Part shown: in pieces, positions 8,248 through 16,694 of the stretch | Layout of the letters: every line of letters begins with the position of its first letter | How positions within the stretch are numbered: position 1 is the stretch's first letter | Assembly (NCBI GenBank): GCA_900551055.1 | Contig: URUK01000027.1 | Span: 1 to 36,317, forward strand | DNA: 36,317 bases | Direction of reading: 5' to 3' | From: an uncultured Prevotella sp. | Lineage (GTDB): Bacteria > Bacteroidota > Bacteroidia > Bacteroidales > Bacteroidaceae | The notes under the pieces: generated by a model | What the model saw: only the letters and a program-made list of their open reading frames with translations | Database searches by the model: none | Told to the model about the DNA's origin: nothing | Position numbers and translations under genes: made by a program

Positions 8248-9946
8248 GTCAAACCGCCTAATGCCGCTCATCATGGCGCTGTGCGTGGTGACAGGCATCA
8301 TCATAGGCACATTCTATGCCAACCACTTCTCCGGCAACAGGCTCAACATCATCAACTCCGGCAGCAACAGAATAAACAACCTGCTGCACATCATAGACGA
8401 CCAGTATGTAGACAAGGTTGACATCGACTCGCTCGTAGACATGGCCATTCCACAGATACTTGCCGACCTCGACCCCCACTCCGTCTACATCAGCGCCAAG
8501 GATGTGCAGAAAGCCACCGACGACCTTAAAGGCTCGTTCTCCGGCGTAGGCATAGAGTTCGTCATACGCAACGACACCATCCACGTACAGGGCGTAATAA
8601 AGAACGGCCCGGCCGACCAGGCCGGCATACGCGCCGGCGACAAGATTGTGAGCGTTGACGGCAAGCCCTTCGTTGGCAAGGTTGTGACCAACGACGAAGC
8701 CATGCGCCGCCTCAAAGGCCCCAAGGACACCAAGGTGAAAATCGGCGTGGTAAGATACGGCGAGAAGAAGACAAGGCTGTTCACCATCACTCGCGGCGAC
8801 ATACCGCAGAAAAGCGTCAGCGCGGCTTACATGATTGACGATAACACCGGCTACATAAAAATAAAGAACTTCGGCGAAAACACCTATCCCGAACTTCTGA
8901 TTGCACTCGCAAGCCTTTCGCAGGAAGGTTTCGGCAACCTGATCATCGACCTGCGCGACAACACAGGCGGCTACCTCAAGTCGGCCGTGCAGATGGCAAA
9001 CGAATTCCTGCCCAAGAACCGCCTCATCGTGTACACCGAAGGGCGCAAGTCGCCACGCCAGGATTACAAGAGCGACGGTCGCGGCAGCTACCAGCACATA
9101 CCCCTCGTAGTGCTTATCAACGAAGGGTCGGCCTCCGCGTCAGAGATATTCGCCGGAGCCATGCAGGACAACGACCGCGCAACCATCATAGGCCGCCGCT
9201 CATTCGGCAAGGGCCTCGTGCAGCAGCAGCTCGAATTCACCGACGGCTCCATGATACGCCTCACCGTGGCGCGCTACTACACCCCCTCAGGCCGCTGCAT
9301 ACAGAAGCCATACACCGCAGGCGACAATCAGGACTACGAGGAAGACCTGCTCGCACGCTACCAGCACGGCGAGTTTTTCTCGCAGGACAGCATCAAGCAC
9401 ACCGGCCCCGCATACCATACAAGCAACGGGCGCACCGTATACGGCGGAGGCGGAATAACGCCCGACATCTTCGTGCCTGAAGACACCTTCGGCATGACCT
9501 CATACTACAAGGAAGCAGCCATGAGCGGTCTCATCATACAGTACGCCTTCGCCTATACCGACGAGAACCGCCCAAAGCTTAGCAGCTTCGAAACGATGGA
9601 CGAGCTGGCAGCATACCTCGACAGGCAGCACACAGTCGACAAGTTCGCCACATACGCCGACAAGAACGGCCTGAAGCGGCGCAACCTGCTCATAAAGAAG
9701 TCGTACAACCTGCTAAAGACATTCATCAACAGCCGCATCATATACAACATAATGGATGAGGAAGACTGGATTGAATACCTCAACCTTGACGACAACGTAA
9801 TCAAGGCCGCCCTCGGCGTGTTCAACCGCGGCGAGGCCTTTCCGCAAAAGCCCAAGGACGAAAATGACGGAAGCGGCGGCAAGACAGCCATGGCACGGGA
9901 AGCACCCATACCGCGCACAGCCGTCAACTACATCACACGCGCATGA
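8234..9946 (+). CDS. S41 family carboxy-terminal processing protease with PDZ domain
   Basis: 570 residues. An N-terminal hydrophobic segment (about 9-27) is a signal or anchor, so it acts in the periplasm. A PDZ domain spans about 90-175 (GIEFVIRNDTIHVQ, GPADQAGIRAGDKIVSVDG). The S41 core at about 180-345 shows IDLRDNTGG and GSASASEIFAGAMQD; by alignment to E. coli Prc the Ser/Lys pair is Ser301 and Lys326 in RRSFGKGLVQ. The roughly 170-residue C-terminal extension has no assigned domain. CtpA/Prc proteases trim exported proteins at their C-termini. The start overlaps the deaminase by 14 bases and the end overlaps the next gene by 4 (ATGA). Confidence 0.92.
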   Translation: MRQNKSNRLMPLIMALCVVTGIIIGTFYANHFSGNRLNIINSGSNRINNLLHIIDDQYVDKVDIDSLVDMAIPQILADLDPHSVYISAKDVQKATDDLKGSFSGVGIEFVIRNDTIHVQGVIKNGPADQAGIRAGDKIVSVDGKPFVGKVVTNDEAMRRLKGPKDTKVKIGVVRYGEKKTRLFTITRGDIPQKSVSAAYMIDDNTGYIKIKNFGENTYPELLIALASLSQEGFGNLIIDLRDNTGGYLKSAVQMANEFLPKNRLIVYTEGRKSPRQDYKSDGRGSYQHIPLVVLINEGSASASEIFAGAMQDNDRATIIGRRSFGKGLVQQQLEFTDGSMIRLTVARYYTPSGRCIQKPYTAGDNQDYEEDLLARYQHGEFFSQDSIKHTGPAYHTSNGRTVYGGGGITPDIFVPEDTFGMTSYYKEAAMSGLIIQYAFAYTDENRPKLSSFETMDELAAYLDRQHTVDKFATYADKNGLKRRNLLIKKSYNLLKTFINSRIIYNIMDEEDWIEYLNLDDNVIKAALGVFNRGEAFPQKPKDENDGSGGKTAMAREAPIPRTAVNYITRA

Positions 9947-10479
9947 ACACAAGCAAGAACGCACTGCGCAAACACATAAGGGAAACGAAGCGGCAGTTCA
10001 CCAATGAAGAATTGGAGGAACTGTCGCTTCCTGTCATGTCACGGCTGCTGGCCCACCCAGCCGTCGCCAAAGCGAAAACAATACTCATGTATTACTCCCT
10101 GCCCGACGAAGTATGCACCCACGACACCGTAAACCGCCTCGTACAGGCAGGCAAGACGGTGCTGCTGCCACGCGTCACCGGCTACACCGACATGGAGCTG
10201 CGCATCTACACAGCACCCGCCGACCTTGCCGCCGGACATTACGGGATAATGGAGCCAACGGGCGAAGTCTACACCGACTACGGCAGTATCGACGTAGCCG
10301 TAGTGCCCGGCATGGCCTTCGACGCGCAGGGCCACCGCCTCGGTCGCGGCAAAGGCTATTATGACCGCTTCCTGCCGAAAGCCGCCAAGGCATACAAAAT
10401 CGGAGTATGCTTCGGCTTCCAAAAACAAGAAACCATACCGACCGACGACAACGACGTAGCAATGGACTGCGTAATCTGA
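9943..10479 (+). CDS. 5-formyltetrahydrofolate cyclo-ligase
   Basis: 178 residues. The enzyme turns 5-formyl-THF into 5,10-methenyl-THF with ATP. The N-terminal KNALRKHIRETKRQF carries the basic residues that bind the folate and ATP phosphates. The signature GRGKGYYDRFL is at about 138-148, preceded by the VPGMAFDAQGHRLGRG strand, as expected. Length is normal for the family. ATGA overlap with the protease gene indicates translational coupling. It ends 26 bases from the convergent thioesterase gene. Confidence 0.92.
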   Translation: MNTSKNALRKHIRETKRQFTNEELEELSLPVMSRLLAHPAVAKAKTILMYYSLPDEVCTHDTVNRLVQAGKTVLLPRVTGYTDMELRIYTAPADLAAGHYGIMEPTGEVYTDYGSIDVAVVPGMAFDAQGHRLGRGKGYYDRFLPKAAKAYKIGVCFGFQKQETIPTDDNDVAMDCVI

Positions 10480-10505
10480 CACGCCGTCCGGACGCAAACC
10501 AACAT

Positions 10506-10991
10506 TCACATCGGCAGTAGCTCGTCGCCCTCAAGCTCGCACGACGTGAAGCCCATCTCGGCAGCCTTGTCCTTGCCGAAGGCGAAGTACACGGCGGTGG
10601 CCTCGACGCACACCTCGCCGCGCGAATTCTCAATCGTCACGCCTATTGTCACGAGGTTGCGCCGCTGTCCGGCGATGCGTCCGCGCACGGTTATTTGCCC
10701 CTCGGTAGTCATCACGGCCTTCTTGTAGCGCAGGTCGAGACTGACGGTCATGCCGGTAGTCTGCAGCTTGCGGAACATTGTCCACGCGGCCGTCTCGTCG
10801 GCGATGGTGGCAAGAATGCCGCCGTGCATCGTGTCAAACCAGCCCTGGTAGTATGTCTTCGGGTTCCAGAAGCTTACAATGTCGTCACCGTCTTCATAAA
10901 ACTCCATGCGTATGCCTATGGGGTTGGCAGGGCTGCACCCGAAGCAGCAGTAGCCCTCACGGTGTTCAAACGGGTTCTTTATTTTTCTCAT
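10506..10991 (-). CDS. PaaI-like hotdog-fold thioesterase
   Basis: 161 residues. The hotdog core shows WFDTMHGGILATIADETAAW at about 51-70, the PaaI/4HBT signature with the HGG turn and an acidic residue five positions on (D/E near 65). The N-terminus carries three Cys (GYCCFGCSPANPIG) as in a PaaI subgroup common in Bacteroidetes. Family role: hydrolysis of acyl-CoA thioesters; the substrate is unknown. It follows the AraC gene on the same strand after about 195 bases that include a tandem repeat tract, and converges with the folate gene. Confidence 0.85.
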   Translation of the reverse strand: MRKIKNPFEHREGYCCFGCSPANPIGIRMEFYEDGDDIVSFWNPKTYYQGWFDTMHGGILATIADETAAWTMFRKLQTTGMTVSLDLRYKKAVMTTEGQITVRGRIAGQRRNLVTIGVTIENSRGEVCVEATAVYFAFGKDKAAEMGFTSCELEGDELLPM

Positions 10992-11100
10992 AACTTGTTG
11001 TTATTTATAAGTTCCTTTTGTTTTAGGGAGTTAAGAAGTTATGAAGTCAAGAAGTTAAGACAATGCTTTGCCGGTGGCCTTAGCCATTATGCTTTATTTT

Positions 11101-11196
11101 ACTTTTTTACTTTTTTACTTTTTTACTTTTTCACTTTTTCACCTTCTCACCCTTTCACTCTTTCACTCTTTCACTCTTTCACTCTTTCACTCTTTC
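11101..11196. repeat. Twelve-unit 8-base tandem repeat at the 3' end of the AraC gene
   Basis: Twelve 8-base units run head to tail on the plus strand: three ACTTTTTT, two ACTTTTTC, then ACCTTCTC, ACCCTTTC and five exact ACTCTTTC. The AraC stop codon (11189-11187) and last two codons lie in the final units, so the tract starts inside the gene. The rest of the 10992-11186 gap is AT-rich with GAAGTTAAGA-like repeats and no gene. Confidence 0.85.
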
Positions 11197-12062
11197 ATGT
11201 TCCTATACTGCATCGGTGTCATTCCCGTCTGCCGCTTGAAGAACTTGGTGAACACGGCCTGGTCGGCAAAGTCCATGCGCCTTACTATGTCCTTGAGCGC
11301 CAGCCCCGGGTCGGCAAGCAGTTCCTTAATCTCGGCCGTAACGGCCATGTTTATCATGTATGAGGCCGTCTTGTCCGAAACAGCGTTTACTATCTTGTTG
11401 AGGTATTGCGGCGTGATGCACAGCTCCGAGGCGTAGAAAGCCACGTCGCGCCTGCGAGTGGCGTTCCGCCTGACAAGTTCAATGAACCGCATAAACACGG
11501 CCGTCCTCCTGTCCGTAACGGCCTGACGGCCGTCATACGCCGCGCGCTGCATGAAACAATTGGATATTTCATAGAACAGGGCGGCGGTCTTCACCGCCAC
11601 CAGCGCCGAGGCGTGAATGTTGGCGCGGTCGGCCATGCTGTGCCCAAGGCTGCCGAAAGCCTCGGCCACAACACCGGCCTGCCGGCCGTCAAGCAGCAAC
11701 ACGGGCCGCCTCCTTACAAGCTCAAGGTATTCGGTCTCGAAAGGCAGGCGGTTCTTGAAAACACGCGCCAGGAACTCTTCAGTAGTTACGAGGGCATATC
11801 CATCAACGTCGGCCGAGGCAGCCGTTATTTCCGTAGTGTCGTGGCAGCCGGCCGAGTCGACATAACAGCCGGCCGTGACGGTCGCCTCACGGCAGTCTAT
11901 CCGCAGGCTCATCCAGCCGCGCGTCACCAGCATGATGAAGTGAAGGTCAACCACCCGCGCCCCAGCTTCGGTTATCCGCCTGCCGTCAAGGCGCCACACC
12001 GCCGCCCCGAGCGCGCTTGTGCTGCATGCCCCGTAAGTCTGTGAAAACTCGTCAAGTGTCAT
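11187..12062 (-). CDS. AraC family transcription regulator of the adjacent efflux operon
   Basis: 291 residues from the ATG at 12062. The frame stays open two codons further to a TTG, but that lies against the promoter. The C-terminal hundred residues are an AraC double helix-turn-helix: ITPQYLNKIVNAVSDKTASY (first), then LALKDIVRRMDFADQAVFTKFF and the closing KRQTGMTPMQYR. The N-terminal about 180 residues look like an AraC-binding cupin-type sensor (HFIMLVTRG, ATVTAGCYVDSAG). It is divergent from the RND operon with two operator-like repeats between, so it probably controls both. No inducer can be named. Its -7 box ends only three bases before the start codon. Confidence 0.9.
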   Translation of the reverse strand: MTLDEFSQTYGACSTSALGAAVWRLDGRRITEAGARVVDLHFIMLVTRGWMSLRIDCREATVTAGCYVDSAGCHDTTEITAASADVDGYALVTTEEFLARVFKNRLPFETEYLELVRRRPVLLLDGRQAGVVAEAFGSLGHSMADRANIHASALVAVKTAALFYEISNCFMQRAAYDGRQAVTDRRTAVFMRFIELVRRNATRRRDVAFYASELCITPQYLNKIVNAVSDKTASYMINMAVTAEIKELLADPGLALKDIVRRMDFADQAVFTKFFKRQTGMTPMQYRNMKE

Positions 12063-12065
12063 CCG

Positions 12066-12073
12066 CAAAGATA
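12066..12073 (-). promoter_or_regulatory. -7 box of the AraC gene
   Basis: TATCTTTG on the minus strand, with a GTTG at 12093-12096 nineteen bases upstream as a near-match -33 box. The predicted transcription start falls at about 12061, that is at the start codon itself. Confidence 0.55.
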
Positions 12074-12080
12074 CGGCTTA

Positions 12081-12156
12081 TTTCAAAACCGACAACGTTT
12101 GTCGCGTTAAAAACAACAAAGCCTTGTTTTGTTTTCAAAACGACAACATTCGTTGC
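12081..12156. promoter_or_regulatory. Two direct operator-like repeats in the divergent promoter region
   Basis: Site 1 (12081-12106) and site 2 (12133-12156) share TTTCAAAAC, GACAAC and a following CGTTTGT or CATTCGT. The shared GACAAC cores are 51 bases apart, about five DNA turns. Each core is itself a small palindrome: GACAACGTTTGTC in site 1 and CAACATTCGTTG in site 2. Site 1 covers the -33 region of the AraC gene. Probable AraC binding sites; binding is inferred. Confidence 0.5.
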
Positions 12157-12189
12157 ACATCAGACATCGACCAACCGCCCTCACAGGCA

Positions 12190-12197
12190 TAACTTTG
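12190..12197 (+). promoter_or_regulatory. -7 box of the RND efflux operon
   Basis: TAACTTTG fits TAnnTTTG and lies 39 bases before the adaptor ATG (12236). No TTTG is seen 19-20 bases upstream, as expected if an activator bound at 12133-12156 is needed. Confidence 0.45.
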
Positions 12198-12235
12198 CGC
12201 CGGATTTTAACATTTGTCACACTAAAACTCAAGGT

Positions 12236-13345
12236 ATGAAAAGATTGAAATGCAACATCGCCGCCTGCCTGTGCGCCCTCGGGGCGCTGCTGACGCAGTC
12301 GTGCGGAGAAAAGGCGAAGAGCGGTGCGACCGGCCGGTACAAGACCATGACGCTCGCTCCGTCAACATGTACATTGGACAAGGAGTACACCGCCACGCTC
12401 CGCGGCGTGCAGAGCGTCGAGGTGAGACCGCAAGTGAGCGGCACGATAACGAAGATATGCGTAAGCGAGGGGGCGAAGGTAAAGCGCGGCCAGCTGATGT
12501 TCGTCATCGACCAGGAGCCTTACCGCGCCGCCCTCAGCTCGGCCAAGGCCGCAGTGGGCAATGCCCGTGCCGCAGTGGGCAGCGCCCGGCTTACGTATAA
12601 CAGCAAGACACGGCTGTATGCAAGCGGCGTGGTGGGAACCTATGAAGTGGAGCAGGCGCGCTGCTCTTTAGACGAGGCGCAGGCCTCTCTGCACAGCGCA
12701 GAGGCGCAGCTGGCTGCGGCACGCACCGACCTGTCGTATACCGAAGTGCGCAGTCCGGCCGACGGCGTCATCGGGATGATTAACTACCGGCAGGGCGCGC
12801 TTGTCAGCTCAAGCATTGAACAGCCGCTGACTACCGTCGCCGACGCGTCGGCCGTGCACGCCTATTTCTCGATAACAGAGAGCGAGGCGCAGCGGCTTGT
12901 GTCCGACCACGGCTCGCTTGACAAGGCCATTGCCAGCCTGCCGAAGGTGAAGCTGCGCCTGGGCGGCGGCGGAATATACAGCGGCGAGGGCAAGGTTGAT
13001 GCCGTAAGCGGCAACGTTGACGCATCGACAGGCTCGGTAGCCATGCGCGCCACGTTCACCAATCCGTCGCAAATGCTGCTGAGCGGAGGCAGCGCCACCG
13101 TGATTATCCCATTCGTATATACCGGCAAAATCATCATTCCGTAGGAAGCCACTTACGAGATACAGGACAAGAAGTTCGTCTACCGCGTGGTTGACGGCAA
13201 GACAAAGTCTACGGAGATAAAGGTTGAAGCCCTTAACGACGGCAAGCGCTACGTTGTAGAGGACGGTCTCAAGTCAGGCGATGTAATAGTTGCCGAAGGA
13301 GCCGGCCTGCTTAAAGACGGCATGGAAATAAGCGTGAAAGAATGA
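12236..13345 (+). pseudogene. RND efflux periplasmic adaptor (HlyD/AcrA family), interrupted by an in-frame TAG
   Basis: From the ATG at 12236 the frame encodes 302 residues and meets TAG at 13142-13144. Past it the same frame runs a further 66 codons to TGA at 13343. The N-terminus has a lipobox (ALLTQSC). The barrel-lipoyl-hairpin order is clear: VRPQVSGTITKICVSEGAKV near 60, a coiled-coil hairpin at about 100-170, SPADGVIGMINYRQGALV near 180. The text after TAG (EATYEIQDKKFVYRV) is the usual continuation of IIPQ in such adaptors, so TAG stands where CAG (Gln) is expected. A truncated protein would lack most of the membrane-proximal domain that contacts the permease. Real mutation, sequencing error or suppression cannot be told apart here. 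Confidence 0.85.
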
Positions 13346-13404
13346 CATCGGCAACCGGTCTGGCCGCCGTTTGTAACCTGCTGGCTGTCAACATGTTGCC
13401 GAAC

Positions 13405-13495
13405 ATCTTGCAAAAGGTGGCCTTTTACCGCATGAAAGACCGCATATTGCGATGCAAAACATGGTCTTTTGCAGGCCGAAAGGCCATGTCTTACA
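13405..13495. repeat. Copy A of the dispersed AAAAGGCC/GTCTTTT repeat
   Basis: Contains TTGCAAAAGGTGGCCTTTTA, then GAAAGACC and GGTCTTTTGC as facing arms, then GGCCGAAAGGCC. It fills the 199-base gap between the broken adaptor gene and the permease, inside what should be one operon. No gene is seen in the gap. Confidence 0.65.
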
Positions 13496-13544
13496 TAACG
13501 GCCGGAATACAACCGGGAAACAACAAACAAACAAGCTTGACAAT

Positions 13545-16500
13545 ATGAATCTGAAAATGTTTATAAAACGCCCCATCCTGTCGGCCTCGATTTCGGTGCT
13601 GATAGTGCTTGTGGGCGTCATCGGACTGGTTAACCTCCCCATGGAGCAATACCCTGACATCGCCCCTCCGACGATAACCGTCAGCGCGACATACACCGGG
13701 GCGAACGCCGAGACCGTACTTAACAGCGTGGTGACACCGCTCGAAGACGCCATAAACGGCGTTGAGGACATGACATACATGACCTCGCAGGCCACCAACA
13801 CAGGCTCTGCCACAATCACGGTATATTTCGAACAGGGCACCGACCCCGACATGGCAACCATCAACGTGAAGAACCGCGTGAGCGAGGCCGAGGGCAATCT
13901 GCCTGCCGAAGTGACAAAGGTGGGCGTCACCATACAGAAAAGACAGAGCGGATTTCTGAAGATTTTGACCCTATACAGCCCTGACAACCGCTACGACCAG
14001 AACTTCATCACAAACTACTTCAACATAAACATCGAGCCTAAGTTGCTGCGTATCAACGGTGTGGGCAACGTCATGACGATGGGCGAAGAATACGCCATGC
14101 GCATCTGGCTCAACCCTCAGAAGCTGGCGGTGTACAACCTTGAGCCGTCCGACGTGGTGTCGGCTCTCGACGTACAAAACGTCGAGGCCGCAACCGGTAC
14201 GCTGGGCGAGGATTCGGAAAACGTGTTTCAGTACACACTGAAATACCGCGGACGCTTCCAGACGGAAGAAGAGTTCGGAAACATCGTAATAAAGGCCGGC
14301 GACGGAGGCGAAGTGCTGCGGCTTAGGGACGTGGCACGGGTAGAGCTCGGCTCGCAGAGCTACGCATACGCGAACAAGGTTAACTCTCACAACGGCACAA
14401 CGGCGATGGTAGCCCAGACGGCAGGCTCTAACGCCCGGATGATTAACCTGGAAATCGACAAGCTGTGCGAGGAGATAGAGAAAGACCTGCCCGAAGGGCT
14501 TGTGCTGGGCAATCTGATGGACACCAACGAGTTTCTCGACGCTTCCGTGCACGAGGTTGTAAAGACATTGATAGAGACAATCTTGCTCGTTATCATCGTG
14601 GTCTACGTCTTTTTGCAGAGCGTCCGCTCCACCATCATCCCTACAATTTCCATCCTCGTGTCGCTCATCGGCACCTTCGCCTTCATGTACCTCATCGGCT
14701 TCAGCCTCAACCTGCTTACGCTTTTCGCCCTCGTGCTTGTCATAGGGACGGTCGTAGACGACGCAATCGTTGTGGTGGAGGCCGTACAGGCGCAGTTCGA
14801 CGACGGCGTGCGCTCGCCTTACATAGCCACAAACCATGCTATGGACGGCATCGCCGCCGCTATAGTAACAACGTCGTTGGTGTTCATGTCGGTGTTCATC
14901 CCCACGTCGTTCATGGGCGGAACAAGCGGCACTTACTACCAGGAGTTCGGCCTTACGATGGCAGCCGCCGTAGGAATATCCGCCGTCAACGCGCTGACTC
15001 TCTGCCCTGCGCTCTGCGCCTTGCTCATGACACCCCACGGCGAGACGGCAAACGGCGGCAAGAGGACGTTCTCCACACGCTTCCATGACGCCTTCGACGC
15101 ATCGTTCCGCAACCTTGTGTTCAAGTACAAGAACGGCCTGAAGATGTTTTTCTGCCACAAATGGATTGTCTGGACGATGTTGGGACTTGCGGCAGCACTG
15201 CTTGTTGTCATGATGAAAACCACCAAGACAGGACTTATTCCCGATGAAGACACGGGCACAATCTTCGTCAACGTCACCACTCCGGCAGGCAGCACGCTCG
15301 CCCAGACACAGAAAACGATGAACGAGATTGAGGACTCAATCAAGTCAATCGACGAAATAGAAAGCTATTCAAACGTGGCCGGTTACAGCATGCTCGGCGG
15401 CCAGTCGGCAGCCGGAGGATTCATCATCGTAAAGCTGAAGAACTGGGACGAACGCAAAGGCGACGACCATGAAATCAACGCCGTGATACAGAAAATCACG
15501 GAAAAGACAGCCGACATAAAGAGCGGCAATATCTTCGCGTTCGCCCAGCCCACCATCATGGGCTACGGAACGAGCAACGGTTTCGAGCTGTACATACAAG
15601 ACCGCAAGGGCGGAGACGTAAAAGACCTTATGACATACACTAACAACTTCATCGCCGCACTTAACAAACGGCCTGAAGTGCAGATGGCTTACACTACGTT
15701 CGACACCAACTTTCCACAATACAAAGTAGAGGTGGACGCGGCCAAATGCCAGCGTGCCGGCATAACGCCGACGGCTGTCCTCGACGTGCTCAACGGCTAC
15801 ATAGGCGGCAACTACGCATCAAACTTCAACGAGTTCTCCAAACTTTACCGCGTAATAATACAGGCCGACAAGCAGTACAGGCTTGACCGTGACGCCCTTG
15901 ACAACATGTTCGTGCGCACGGGAGACGGAGGCATGGCGCCCGTGGGGCAGTTCATAACGCTTGAAAAGGTGTACGACGCCGAGCTGCTTACACGCTTCAA
16001 CCTGTACACTTCGGTGGCTGTCAACGGCCTTCCTGCCGACGGTTACAGCACTGGCGACTGCATAAAGGCCATAGAAGAGGTTGCGGCGGAGACACTGCCC
16101 ACGGGCTACGGCTACGAATACTCGGGCATGACACGTGAAGAAGCAGGCTCAAGCAGCAACACGGTGATAATCTTCGTCATCTGCCTTATCTTCGTCTACG
16201 TAATCCTCTGCGCCCTTTACGAGAGCCTGTTCATACCGTTGGCCGTAATGTTTTCCGTGCCGTTCGGCCTTTTCGGCTCGTTCCTTTTCGCCAAGATATT
16301 CGACCTTGAGAACAACATTTACATGCAGGTGGGACTGATTATGCTTATAGGCTTGCTTGCAAAGACGGCCATCCTGCTGACCGAATACGCCTCTGAACGG
16401 CGCCGCGAGGGAATGACCATCGCCGCAGCGGCCATGTCAGCCGCCGGCGCACGCCTCCGCCCTATCATTATGACGGCACTGGCCATGCTCATAGGCATGC

Positions 16501-16694
16501 TGCCTCTTGCCCTGTCGAGCGGCGTGGGAGCCAACGGCAACGTGTCACTAAGCATGGGCGTGATAGGCGGACTGTCGGTAGGAATAGTGACATTGCTGTT
16601 CGTTGTGCCGGTGTTCTTCATCGCATTCCAGACGTTACAGGAGAAGATCATGCCGGAAAGAGACTTTAAAGAGACTGAGGAGGATGTAAAATGA
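13545..16694 (+). CDS. RND efflux permease, HAE1/AcrB family
   Basis: 1049 residues from the ATG at 13545 (MNLKMFIKRPILSASISVL); a longer frame from 13452 covers only repeat DNA. Typical AcrB order: helix 1, periplasmic loop with MEQYPDIAPPTITVSATYTG, a helix block at about 340-540 with FALVLVIGTVVDDAIVVVEAV (the paired Asp of the proton relay), a second periplasmic half, and a C-terminal helix block with LIGLLAKTAILLTEYA at about 925-940 (relay Lys). Family role: proton-driven export of drugs or other hydrophobic compounds across both membranes. It ends with ATGA overlap to the outer-membrane factor. The frame is intact even though the adaptor upstream is interrupted. Confidence 0.95.
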   Translation: MNLKMFIKRPILSASISVLIVLVGVIGLVNLPMEQYPDIAPPTITVSATYTGANAETVLNSVVTPLEDAINGVEDMTYMTSQATNTGSATITVYFEQGTDPDMATINVKNRVSEAEGNLPAEVTKVGVTIQKRQSGFLKILTLYSPDNRYDQNFITNYFNINIEPKLLRINGVGNVMTMGEEYAMRIWLNPQKLAVYNLEPSDVVSALDVQNVEAATGTLGEDSENVFQYTLKYRGRFQTEEEFGNIVIKAGDGGEVLRLRDVARVELGSQSYAYANKVNSHNGTTAMVAQTAGSNARMINLEIDKLCEEIEKDLPEGLVLGNLMDTNEFLDASVHEVVKTLIETILLVIIVVYVFLQSVRSTIIPTISILVSLIGTFAFMYLIGFSLNLLTLFALVLVIGTVVDDAIVVVEAVQAQFDDGVRSPYIATNHAMDGIAAAIVTTSLVFMSVFIPTSFMGGTSGTYYQEFGLTMAAAVGISAVNALTLCPALCALLMTPHGETANGGKRTFSTRFHDAFDASFRNLVFKYKNGLKMFFCHKWIVWTMLGLAAALLVVMMKTTKTGLIPDEDTGTIFVNVTTPAGSTLAQTQKTMNEIEDSIKSIDEIESYSNVAGYSMLGGQSAAGGFIIVKLKNWDERKGDDHEINAVIQKITEKTADIKSGNIFAFAQPTIMGYGTSNGFELYIQDRKGGDVKDLMTYTNNFIAALNKRPEVQMAYTTFDTNFPQYKVEVDAAKCQRAGITPTAVLDVLNGYIGGNYASNFNEFSKLYRVIIQADKQYRLDRDALDNMFVRTGDGGMAPVGQFITLEKVYDAELLTRFNLYTSVAVNGLPADGYSTGDCIKAIEEVAAETLPTGYGYEYSGMTREEAGSSSNTVIIFVICLIFVYVILCALYESLFIPLAVMFSVPFGLFGSFLFAKIFDLENNIYMQVGLIMLIGLLAKTAILLTEYASERRREGMTIAAAAMSAAGARLRPIIMTALAMLIGMLPLALSSGVGANGNVSLSMGVIGGLSVGIVTLLFVVPVFFIAFQTLQEKIMPERDFKETEEDVK

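Noticed and set aside
12017..12235. N-terminal extension of the adaptor frame
   Set aside because: It runs through the divergent promoter region and operator repeats; the lipoprotein signal begins at 12236.
13142..13144. General recoding of TAG to glutamine
   Set aside because: Two other genes end normally in TAG (3059-3061 and 24511-24509), so TAG is a working stop codon here. A local mutation or suppressor remains possible.
13452..13544. N-terminal extension of the RND permease
   Set aside because: The added 31 residues are encoded by repeat copy A and do not resemble AcrB; MNLKMFIKRPI at 13545 is the normal N-terminus.
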